Assembly: GCA_905210885.1 (NCBI GenBank)
Contig: CAJLYO010000026.1
Span: 1-12,812, forward strand
Length of the DNA: 12,812 bases
Source of the DNA: an uncultured Eubacteriales bacterium
GTDB taxonomy: Bacteria > Bacillota > Clostridia > Monoglobales > Firm-18
Direction: 5' to 3'
Below are positions 1 to 6,425 of this stretch, piece after piece (within the stretch, counting starts at the first letter, position 1; each line of letters opens with the position of its first letter). The position numbers and the translations under genes are program-made. The notes under the pieces were generated by a model. It was not told where the DNA came from. It saw nothing but the letters and a program-made list of their open reading frames with translations, and ran no database searches.

Positions 1-385
1 CTGGGCGGCGCGCCCGGCGTGTATTCCGCGCGGTATTCCGGCGAAGGCGCAACCGACTTAAAAAACAACCTCCTCCTTCTTAAAAATATGGAGGGCAAAG
101 AAAACAGAAAAGCGCATTTCACATGTGCCATGGTGTGCTGCTTTCCCGACGGGAAAACCGTGACGGCGGAGGGCGAGTTTCACGGCGAAATCGCCCATGA
201 AATGAAAGGCACCGGCGGCCCCGCAGGGGACCGGCGGCTTCGGCTACGACTGCCTGTTTTATCTTCCGGAGTACGGAAAAACCTCGGCACAGCTTACCGC
301 GGCGGAGAAAAACGCCATAAGCCACAGGGGAAAGGCGCTTTTAAATCTTAAAAGCCGTTTAAAGGAAGTGGGCGGCATTGTTTAA
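1..385 (+). pseudogene. rdgB: RdgB/HAM1-type XTP/dITP diphosphatase, 3' part, frameshifted
   Basis: The family hydrolyses non-canonical purine triphosphates (XTP, dITP) to monophosphates, keeping them out of DNA. The gene enters from the left edge already open. Frame 1 reads LGGAPGVYSARYSGE, then RKAHF and GEIAHEMKGTGG, close to the middle of E. coli RdgB. From base 239 the family's C-terminus continues in frame 2: FGYDCLFYLPEYGKT, then AEKNAISHRGKALL, ending at TAA 383-385. The switch lies in a 19-base segment (220-238) flanked by copies of ACCGGCGGC. Removing 19 bases joins the halves as EMKGTGGFGYD, the expected active-site region. As given, frame 1 runs to a stop at 349-351, so the conserved FGYD and SHR motifs are lost. 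It is either a real pseudogene or an assembly/sequencing artefact. The last 8 bases overlap the kinase gene. The family call is very sure; the cause of the break is not. Confidence 0.88.
211..238 (+). repeat. 9-base direct repeat ACCGGCGGC at the rdgB break
   Basis: ACCGGCGGC occurs at 211-219 and again at 230-238, a 19-base period. The two 19-base units, ending at 219 and at 238, match at 13 of 19 positions by eye. The period is not a multiple of three, so the second copy shifts the reading frame of rdgB. Either copy alone would encode a plausible motif (MKGTGG or PAGTGG, before FGYD). Confidence 0.8.
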
Positions 386-2117
386 GTCAATTCAGTGGAA
401 GCTTGTCACCATGTTTGTAATACTGGTGCTTGCGATTATGATTGTTTTCGGCACGTTTTTGCAGGAGCGCATAACGGTTTTTTATCACGAAACCTTTATG
501 TCTGAAATGAACGTTGTTTTTCTGCCGGAGCTTACGGACCAGCTTTTCAAAGCCGAAAAAGCGGAAAATGCCGCCGAGGCGCTAAAAAATGTCCTGGACG
601 TTTATTCGGGGCGCCTCGGTCTTAATTCCAACAGAAATTATTTTATTCTGGACAAAACAGACGGACATTTCATCTCCGGTTCCCAAAGCTATTCAGACCC
701 GGAAATTACGGCGAATATCATCGCCGCAATGGCGGGAAAAACCGGCAGCGCCACAAACGTAAACCTGCCGTATATCGACTATGCATATCCGCTAAACCGG
801 CATATTATATATGTAAAGGACAATAAACAGGAGCTTTTGGCGCTTAACAACAATGTTATCGTGATAATCGCCCAGGCACTTCTGATAGGCATTTTGCTGT
901 CGCTTGTTCTCGGCTTTTTCATGTCGCGCACGCTGACGCGGCCTATAGCGAATCTGACAAAAAAGGCGCAGAGTATTTCGGAGGGTAATTACGCCCAGCG
1001 GATTGACGTAAAATCCGATGATGAGCTGGGAAAACTCGCCGCAACCTTTAACGATATGGCGGTTATGATTAAAAATTCCATGGACGAAATTTCAAGGGAG
1101 AAAAACAAGCTTGAAACCGTGCTTCAGCATATGAACGACGGCGTCCTCGCCTTTGACACCGACCGCCGGCTTATACTTATTAACTCCGAGGCAAAGGCGA
1201 TGCTTGGCATTAAAGACGATACGAACATTACCTTTGACAGCTATTTTAAGTCCCTTGGGCTTACGGTCACCATGTCAGAGCTTTTGTATCTTAAGTCCAT
1301 GGTTAAACAGGAAATAGAGTTCGGCGGCAAGTACTTCAATGCGTTTTTTGCGACATTTAAGTCGGATAACACAGCCTTAAGCAGCGGCGTTGTCGTGGTT
1401 ATTCAGGATTTGACCGATATGCAGCAGCTTGAGCTTTCCCGCCGCGAATTTGTGGCAAATGTTTCCCACGAGCTGCGCACTCCTCTTACCACTATCAAAA
1501 CCTATGCGGAAACAATGGCGGAAAGCGCCGATGATGAGGACGACAAGCATTTCCTGGGCGTTATTGTCCACGAGGTTGACCGAATGACGCGCATTGTAAA
1601 GGATTTGCTCACCTTAAGCAGCCTTGACCACAGAAAGCTCTCCATATTTAAAAAAGAGTTTTCCATCGATAAGCTGCTCTACGAGGTGGTTACAAAGCTT
1701 TCCGTTGAGGCGCGTAGTTTAGGCAAAAAAATAACCTACCCTGCCACAACGGAACTTCCCAAAATATGTGCCGACCGCGACAGAATAGAGCAGGTTATAA
1801 TAAATATTATTTCAAACTCGGTAAAATATACCGGTGATAACGGCGTAATTCAGGTTTTCGCCGGGTTTTTGTACAACGAAATTTATATTAAAATAAAGGA
1901 CAACGGAATAGGTATTCCGAAAGAGGACCTTCCCAAGGTTTTTGAGCGTTTCTACCGTGTCGATAAGGCGCGCTCACGTGAAAAAGGCGGCACCGGTCTG
2001 GGACTTTCCATTGCGTACGAGATAATAAAACTCCACGGCGGAACGATTTCCATCGACAGCGTCCGCGGCGAGGGCACAGAGGTTATTATTAAACTGCCGG
2101 TCAATATGCCGGCATGA
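378..2117 (+). CDS. WalK/PhoR-type membrane sensor histidine kinase
   Basis: A membrane kinase that would autophosphorylate on His and pass the phosphate to a response regulator. Domains in order: TM1 about 8-28, extracellular sensor about 29-158, TM2 about 159-181, HAMP about 182-235, PAS about 245-345, HisKA with phospho-acceptor H364 in SHELRTPLTTI, then the HATPase domain with N480 (N box), DNGIGIP 508-514 (G1), FERFYRVDK (F box, from 522) and GGTGLGL 537-543 (G2). All catalytic motifs are intact, and 579 residues is normal for this architecture. The start is TTG at 378: it has AAGGAAG just upstream and gives the typical N-terminus MFKSIQWKLV. The ATG at 411 would cut into TM1. The gene overlaps the 3' end of rdgB by 8 bases, so translation may be coupled. 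No response regulator is adjacent, so its partner and signal are unknown. Confidence 0.95.
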   Translation: MFKSIQWKLVTMFVILVLAIMIVFGTFLQERITVFYHETFMSEMNVVFLPELTDQLFKAEKAENAAEALKNVLDVYSGRLGLNSNRNYFILDKTDGHFISGSQSYSDPEITANIIAAMAGKTGSATNVNLPYIDYAYPLNRHIIYVKDNKQELLALNNNVIVIIAQALLIGILLSLVLGFFMSRTLTRPIANLTKKAQSISEGNYAQRIDVKSDDELGKLAATFNDMAVMIKNSMDEISREKNKLETVLQHMNDGVLAFDTDRRLILINSEAKAMLGIKDDTNITFDSYFKSLGLTVTMSELLYLKSMVKQEIEFGGKYFNAFFATFKSDNTALSSGVVVVIQDLTDMQQLELSRREFVANVSHELRTPLTTIKTYAETMAESADDEDDKHFLGVIVHEVDRMTRIVKDLLTLSSLDHRKLSIFKKEFSIDKLLYEVVTKLSVEARSLGKKITYPATTELPKICADRDRIEQVIINIISNSVKYTGDNGVIQVFAGFLYNEIYIKIKDNGIGIPKEDLPKVFERFYRVDKARSREKGGTGLGLSIAYEIIKLHGGTISIDSVRGEGTEVIIKLPVNMPA

Positions 2118-2149
2118 CAATGGGCGGACATAATGTCCGCCCATTGTCA
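2115..2149. terminator. Perfect 16-bp inverted repeat at the kinase stop codon (possible terminator)
   Basis: TGACAATGGGCGGACA (2115-2130) is followed by TAA and its exact reverse complement (2134-2149). The first three bases are the kinase stop codon. Such a long GC-containing hairpin just after a gene suggests transcription termination or mRNA 3'-end protection. There is no T-run on either strand, so it is not a standard rho-independent terminator. A palindromic protein-binding site is the alternative. Confidence 0.5.
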
Positions 2150-2195
2150 CACTCCGCAAAAAATGCCGTTCACAATAAAAATTTCGGAAAATGTA

Positions 2196-2224
2196 TTGAC
2201 AACCGCGGTTTTTTGCTGTAAAAT
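2196..2224 (+). promoter_or_regulatory. Sigma-A promoter for the DUF2325 gene
   Basis: TTGACA (2196-2201) is a perfect -35 box and TAAAAT (2219-2224) a near-consensus -10 box, with a 17-base spacer. Transcription would start near 2231, giving a leader of about 75 bases before the ATG at 2306. It is among the best promoters in the window, which suggests a highly expressed or tightly repressed gene. Confidence 0.85.
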
Positions 2225-2236
2225 TACCTGCATGAG

Positions 2237-2254
2237 TTAGTTAGTCTTAACTTA
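2237..2254. promoter_or_regulatory. Putative DtxR/IdeR-like operator just downstream of the start site
   Basis: TTAGTTAGTCTTAACTTA is an imperfect inverted repeat beginning about 6 bases after the predicted transcription start. It resembles the TTAGGTTAGNCTAACCTAA-type boxes bound by DtxR-family iron or manganese repressors, with an altered centre. Its position fits repression of the DUF2325 promoter. The match is by eye and not perfect, so the assignment is inference. Confidence 0.45.
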
Positions 2255-2305
2255 CTATATACATATACCGCAGCGGCGGCAAAGCATTATCACGGAGGTA
2301 AAACG

Positions 2306-2587
2306 ATGAGTGTAGTAATAGTGGGCGGTCATGACAGAATGCACTGCAAATACAAGGAAATATGCAAAAAGCACGGCTGCAAGTGCAAGGTTTTCACCCA
2401 ATGCCCGGCAAACTTCAGAAATCAGATAGGAAGCCCCGATGTCGTTATTGTGTTCACAGGCACGGTGGCTCACAAAATGGTAAATATAGCCTCGGAACAG
2501 GCGCAAAAGACCGGCGCGCAGATAAAGCACTGCCACTCCTCAAGCGCCTGTGCATTAAACGATGCTTTGGCGGAATGTTTCGGTTAA
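2306..2587 (+). CDS. Small Cys/His-rich DUF2325 domain protein
   Basis: A 93-residue protein with the DUF2325 (PF10087) pattern: a hydrophobic first strand MSVVIVGGHDRM, then a C-x5-C-x4-C-x-C-x5-C stretch, a second strand VVIVFTGTVAHKMV, and a tail with HCHSSS. No function is established for the family. Eight Cys (14, 20, 25, 27, 33, 76, 82, 91) and six His (9, 13, 23, 56, 75, 77) in so short a chain suggest metal or redox chemistry, which is inference. There is no signal peptide or membrane segment, so it should be cytoplasmic. GGAGG at 2294-2298 fixes the ATG start. It is monocistronic from its own strong promoter with the possible metal-repressor box above. The stop codon overlaps that of the convergent Gfo gene by 4 bases. 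Confidence 0.8.
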   Translation: MSVVIVGGHDRMHCKYKEICKKHGCKCKVFTQCPANFRNQIGSPDVVIVFTGTVAHKMVNIASEQAQKTGAQIKHCHSSSACALNDALAECFG

Positions 2588-3552
2588 TTCTGTTCTTCTT
2601 TTATTCTTTCCATAAGGCTGCATACTGCGACCGTCTGCTTATTCAGCCTGTGTATTTTTTCCGCATACTTTTGGGGTTCGCAAACCGCATTGCGGAAAAA
2701 TTCCGCTTCATAGCGCATATAATTTAAATTTTTATCATAGGGGCACAAAATTTCGGTGTTTCCGCCGTTATCCGTAAAGGAAATGCCTGCAAGTTCCGAA
2801 ACCTTTTCAATTGTCACTGTTCCCAAGTCTCCGGTTATATATGAAGGCGCGCCGCCGTTTGCAATCTTTGAATACGAAACGGCAACATTTACCGAAGGAT
2901 ATTTAAGCAAAACATCGCCGCAAAGGTCAATGCCGTTTGTATGGCGAAGACAGTGAGCGTAAAAACCTTCACACTCGCCGAAAAGGTACAGTGCCGGGTG
3001 CAGACAGTAAACGCCTATATCGGTAAGCGCCCCGGCTTCAAGCTCCGGATTGAAAATATTGGGAATTTCCCCTTTCATAAGCGCCGGATACCGGGACGAA
3101 AGCTGTAAAAACGAAAAGCTTGCCTGGGATATGCGCCCTGCGCGCTGAACGGCTGCCTTTAAAATTTCCGCACCGGGATTAAACATGGACTTTATCGCCT
3201 CTAAAAATATAACGTTGTTTTCACGGGAAATATCGCAAAGCTCCTGCACCGGTCCGCCGCTTTTTGCAACGGTTTTTTCGCACAGAACATGCTTTTTGTG
3301 TTTTAAAAGCAGCTTTGCCTGTTCATAGTGGGCACTGTTGGGGCTTGCAATATAAAAAGCCTCGATATCGCTTTTTGCCGCCTCGGTTAAATCGGTAAAC
3401 ACGCGTTTTGCGCCGTGTTTTTCCGCAAACGCCCTGCCCCTTTCCGCACTTCTGGAGCACACTGCCGCGAGATTTAATCCGCCTGCGGAATTTGCCCCGT
3501 CTATAAATTTTTCCGTTATTGCACTTGTGCCTATTACAGCATAATTTACCAT
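2584..3552 (-). CDS. Gfo/Idh/MocA family oxidoreductase with atypical motifs
   Basis: 322 residues, a normal length for NAD(P)-dependent sugar dehydrogenases of this family. The N-terminal Rossmann half starts VNYAVIGTSAIT, where the usual GxGxxA/G loop is GTSAIT. The catalytic EKP motif reads CEKTVAK (E92-K93-T94), so the Lys is kept but the Pro is replaced. The C-terminal half carries DIGVYCLHP (178-186), resembling the dihydrodiol-dehydrogenase-like branch, with H185 as the possible acid/base residue. The substrate is unknown. An AAAGGAG site lies 8 bases before the ATG. The gene follows the AraC regulator by only 27 bases on the same strand, so the two are probably one transcript. The shared locus with the divergent sugar operon suggests the same substrate class. 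The changed motifs leave open altered cofactor use or a non-redox role. Confidence 0.88.
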   Translation of the reverse strand: MVNYAVIGTSAITEKFIDGANSAGGLNLAAVCSRSAERGRAFAEKHGAKRVFTDLTEAAKSDIEAFYIASPNSAHYEQAKLLLKHKKHVLCEKTVAKSGGPVQELCDISRENNVIFLEAIKSMFNPGAEILKAAVQRAGRISQASFSFLQLSSRYPALMKGEIPNIFNPELEAGALTDIGVYCLHPALYLFGECEGFYAHCLRHTNGIDLCGDVLLKYPSVNVAVSYSKIANGGAPSYITGDLGTVTIEKVSELAGISFTDNGGNTEILCPYDKNLNYMRYEAEFFRNAVCEPQKYAEKIHRLNKQTVAVCSLMERIKEEQN

Positions 3553-3579
3553 AGTTTTTTCTCCTTTCGGTTCATTAAT

Positions 3580-4386
3580 CTATCCCTTTGACGGCAGCGT
3601 GCCGATATATTTTTTATACGTCCGCGAAAAATACGACATATTTTCAAAACCGCAGGTCACGGCGGCGGCATAAACGCTGCTCCCTCCGTCTATAAGCTTT
3701 TTTGCCTCTTTGCAGCGTACGGAATTTATATGCTCAAATATGGTCTGCCCGGCATACTTTTTAAACTGCCGCGCAAGGTGGTATTTGCTTACGCCGCAAT
3801 GTTCCGCAAGCCCGTCAAGGGTTATTTTTTCCGTGTAATTCTGCCTTATATACCTTACCGCGTTTTTAATGCGCTCGGCATTGTAATCGTCGGGTACGTT
3901 AACCTCCTCCTGAGAAACGGCATGGTTTTTATACAGCGCCGCAAGCAGGCCCAAAACGGCACAGCGTATTTCCGCCGTTCGGCTGGGGCATTTGACATTT
4001 GTGGCAAATGCATCGACGATTGCAAGGAATTTGTCAGCAATTTCCCTGTCGGTTATAATCTCGCTGAAGTGGAGCGACTCTGCGGGAACGCCGTTTTCAC
4101 GGCAAAAATCCTTGTCCGGTATAAGGCAGTAGTATCTGACGCCCGTTTCCGAAACAATATTGTGAATAACATAGGAATTTGCGATTACAACGGTTCCGGG
4201 GGTAAATTCGCACCGCCGCTGTCCGCAAAAAACAGCACCTTCGCCGGATACGCAGTACAGAATTTCTATATTTGCATGCCAGTTTAAGCTGCTTGAGAAA
4301 AAGGCGTTTTCCACGCGGTCAAGATGGAATATAAACGGCAGCATTTTGTTATTTACTATGTGTTGTTCAAAAATATTATTTTCCAA
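3580..4386 (-). CDS. AraC-family transcriptional regulator with N-terminal cupin
   Basis: The N-terminal half is a cupin-like sensing domain: NIEILYCVSGEG, then PGTVVIANSYVIHNI with a conserved-looking His. The C-terminal 100 residues are a double helix-turn-helix: ITLDGLAEHCGVSKYHLARQFKKY as the first, and SSVYAAAVTCGFENMSYFSRTYKKYIG as the second. Such proteins usually activate sugar genes on binding a ligand. The start is uncertain. An ATG at 4446 gives 288 residues but has no ribosome binding site and falls only about 8 bases after the predicted transcription start. I chose the TTG at 4386 (268 residues), preceded by GGGCGGTGA. The gene lies upstream of the leftward Gfo gene and divergent from the TIM-barrel operon, its likely target. 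The family is sure; the ligand is not visible. Confidence 0.9.
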   Translation of the reverse strand: MENNIFEQHIVNNKMLPFIFHLDRVENAFFSSSLNWHANIEILYCVSGEGAVFCGQRRCEFTPGTVVIANSYVIHNIVSETGVRYYCLIPDKDFCRENGVPAESLHFSEIITDREIADKFLAIVDAFATNVKCPSRTAEIRCAVLGLLAALYKNHAVSQEEVNVPDDYNAERIKNAVRYIRQNYTEKITLDGLAEHCGVSKYHLARQFKKYAGQTIFEHINSVRCKEAKKLIDGGSSVYAAAVTCGFENMSYFSRTYKKYIGTLPSKG

Positions 4387-4440
4387 GAGAGTCACCGCCC
4401 TAAAAAGCAATATTGTGTTAACAGTAAGCAAAAAAGAGTA

Positions 4441-4469
4441 TTGCATTTAAAGTAATATAATTGTATCAT
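4441..4469 (+). promoter_or_regulatory. Rightward promoter of the TIM-barrel/Gfo operon
   Basis: TTGCAT (4441-4446) and TATCAT (4464-4469) are spaced by 17 bases. Transcription would start near 4476, leaving about 29 bases before the ATG at 4505, enough for the AAGGTGA site at 4492-4498. The -10 box differs from TATAAT at two positions, consistent with a promoter that needs an activator such as the adjacent AraC protein. Confidence 0.65.
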
Positions 4470-4488
4470 AAAGATAAGAAAAAATCAA
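4460..4488 (-). promoter_or_regulatory. Leftward promoter of the araC-like/Gfo unit
   Basis: On the minus strand TTGATT (complement of 4483-4488) and TACAAT (complement of 4460-4465) are separated by 17 bases. Transcription would start near 4453. Its -10 box shares bases 4464-4465 with the -10 box of the rightward promoter, so two polymerases could not open both at once. Confidence 0.65.
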
Positions 4489-4504
4489 CAGAAGGTGATT
4501 AATT

Positions 4505-5365
4505 ATGTTCAATTTTCCTATCGGAGTAATGCTTGAATCATTTAAAACAGACCGCTCGGCGGCAATAAAAAAGGCGGCGGCTTTAGGCGCAAAGGGCATA
4601 CAGATGCATGCAACAAGCGGCGAAAATTCGCCCGAAAATCTAAATGCGGCGGCAAGACGTACCCTTTTGGACGAGGTTAAGTCCTCAGGTCTTATATTTT
4701 CCGCTCTGTGCGGCGACCTGGGCCGCGGATTTGGCAATAAAGAGTTAAATCCCGAGCTTATAGAAAAGTCAAAGCGCATAATCGACCTGGCAAAAGACCT
4801 TGAAACGGACGTTGTTACAACCCACATCGGCGTTGTACCCGGCGACAAAAACCACGAACGCTACAAAATAATGCAGGAGGCATGCTTTGAGCTTTCACGC
4901 TATGCCGACAGCATTGACGCTCATTTTGCAATAGAAACCGGTCCCGAAACATCGGAAACCTTAAAGGGCTTTTTGGACAGCCTGGATTCAACCGGCGTTG
5001 CGGTAAACCTTGACCCGGCAAACCTTGTTATGGTAACGGGCGATGATCCTGTTAAGGCTGTGCATAATCTGAAAAAATACATAGTTCACACCCACGCAAA
5101 GGACGGAAACAAGCTGGCGGACGGAAATCCGGAGTTTATTTACGGTGTGGTACACCCTGTGCCCGAGGAGTTCCGGGGCGTAAAATATTTTGAGGAAGTT
5201 CCCCTGGGAACGGGAACGGTAGACTTCCCGGCGTACTTAAAGGCGCTTGAGGAAATAGGCTACAGGGGATTTTTAACCATAGAACGCGAAGTGGGCGACA
5301 ACCCCGAGGCAGACATTAAGACGGCGGCAGATTTCTTAGCCGGAATTATTAAAGGAGGAAACTGA
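4505..5365 (+). CDS. Sugar phosphate isomerase/epimerase-like TIM barrel (AP endonuclease 2 superfamily), first copy
   Basis: 286 residues, the usual size of the xylose-isomerase-like TIM-barrel family (PF01261) that includes IolE, IolI and sugar 3-epimerases. These act on sugars, keto-sugars or inosose using one divalent metal. Candidate metal ligands sit at strand ends: E144 in AIETGPE, D170 in NLDPANLV, H195/H197 in HTHAKDG, and E260 in LTIERE. There is no signal peptide, so it should be cytoplasmic. AAGGTGA lies 6 bases before the ATG. It is the first gene of a tight operon, with one base between its stop and the next ATG, and is divergent from the AraC gene. It is clearly a different subtype from the third gene, to which I see little similarity beyond the barrel motifs. 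The substrate cannot be read from the sequence. Confidence 0.88.
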   Translation: MFNFPIGVMLESFKTDRSAAIKKAAALGAKGIQMHATSGENSPENLNAAARRTLLDEVKSSGLIFSALCGDLGRGFGNKELNPELIEKSKRIIDLAKDLETDVVTTHIGVVPGDKNHERYKIMQEACFELSRYADSIDAHFAIETGPETSETLKGFLDSLDSTGVAVNLDPANLVMVTGDDPVKAVHNLKKYIVHTHAKDGNKLADGNPEFIYGVVHPVPEEFRGVKYFEEVPLGTGTVDFPAYLKALEEIGYRGFLTIEREVGDNPEADIKTAADFLAGIIKGGN

Positions 5366-5366
5366 T

Positions 5367-6425
5367 ATGTCAAAAGTAAAAATTGCCATGATAGGCGCCG
5401 GCAACATTGCCAATGCCCATCTTGCGGCTTACAAAAGCGTCCCCGATGCGGAAATTTACGCGGCGTGCGACATAAATGAGGAACGTTTAAACGAAACCTG
5501 TGACAAATTCGGAATCGAAAGACGCTACACAGACGTGGACGAAATGTTAAAAGCTCTGCCCGAGCTTGACGCGGCGGACGTATGCGTATGGAACTGCAGC
5601 CATGCCGAATGCTCCATAAAAGCACTTAACGCCGGTCTTCACGTTTTATGCGAAAAGCCCATGGCGTACAATGCCGAGCAGGCAGAGGAAATGCAAAAGG
5701 CGGCTGAAAAGAACGGAAAGCTTCTTATGATAGGCTTTGTTCTCCGCTTTTCTGACGAAGCAAAAATTGCAATGGACTTTATCGATAACGGCTATCTCGG
5801 GGATATTTACTACTCCAAGGCGCAGTACGTACGCCGTCACGGCAATCCCGGCGGCTGGTTCTGCGACAAGGCACGCTCCGGCGGCGGTCCTATCATCGAT
5901 ATCGGCGTGCATGTTATCGACCTTACACGCTATCTTATGGGCAACCCCAAGCCGGTGTCGGTTTATGCGGCGGCATATGACAATATCGGAAAGCGCGACT
6001 ACCTTAAAACAAGCGTAGGCTGGATGCCCCGCGTCGCTAAGCCCGACGATCCGTGCACCGTTGAGGATTTTGCGACCGCCATTATAAGATACGATAACGG
6101 CGCGGTAACTCAGCTTGAAACCGCCTACAGCATAAACGGCGAAGACATGGGCAAAAAGCAGATTTTCGGAACAAAAGCAGGTCTTGACCTTTCGGACGGC
6201 ATTAAGCTTTACTCCGTATACAACGATTTTCTCGCAGATATAAATGTTAACACGCAAAACTACAAGGACAGTGCGGATATGTTTGTTTCCGAAATGTCAC
6301 ATTTCGTGGACTGTATCGTAAACGGTACGGAGTGCCGCGCAAAGGCCCGGGACGGTGTTGAGATCATGCGTATTTTAGACGCAATATACGAATCCGCAAA
6401 AACCGGTCATGAGGTGATACTGTGA
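5367..6425 (+). CDS. Gfo/Idh/MocA family NAD(P)-dependent sugar dehydrogenase
   Basis: 352 residues with a full set of family motifs: Rossmann loop MIGAGNIANAH (from residue 8), catalytic CEKPMAY with K97, and GGPIIDIGVHVIDLTRYLMG with D178, H182 and D185, of which Lys, Asp and His are the usual catalytic set. Members oxidise a sugar or cyclitol hydroxyl, often at C3 or C1, with NAD(P)+. An excellent AAAGGAGG site lies 8 bases before the ATG, inside the end of the preceding gene. The stop codon overlaps the following GTG start by 4 bases, so the downstream gene is translationally coupled. Sitting between two TIM-barrel isomerase-like genes, it likely makes or uses a keto-sugar handled by them. 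It differs from the leftward Gfo protein, which lacks the EKP Pro and the GxG loop. Confidence 0.93.
   Translation: MSKVKIAMIGAGNIANAHLAAYKSVPDAEIYAACDINEERLNETCDKFGIERRYTDVDEMLKALPELDAADVCVWNCSHAECSIKALNAGLHVLCEKPMAYNAEQAEEMQKAAEKNGKLLMIGFVLRFSDEAKIAMDFIDNGYLGDIYYSKAQYVRRHGNPGGWFCDKARSGGGPIIDIGVHVIDLTRYLMGNPKPVSVYAAAYDNIGKRDYLKTSVGWMPRVAKPDDPCTVEDFATAIIRYDNGAVTQLETAYSINGEDMGKKQIFGTKAGLDLSDGIKLYSVYNDFLADINVNTQNYKDSADMFVSEMSHFVDCIVNGTECRAKARDGVEIMRILDAIYESAKTGHEVIL

Noticed and set aside
2362..2727. Open frame of 121 codons on the plus strand spanning the DUF2325 stop
   Set aside because: Out of frame within the DUF2325 gene and antisense to the Gfo gene; no start signal.
3730..4287. Open frame of 185 codons on the plus strand, antisense to the AraC gene
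   Set aside because: It lies wholly opposite a clear AraC-family protein, has no ribosome binding site and its translation shows no family pattern.
5646..6257. Open frame of 203 codons on the minus strand
   Set aside because: Antisense to the canonical Gfo/Idh/MocA gene, without a ribosome binding site or recognisable motif.
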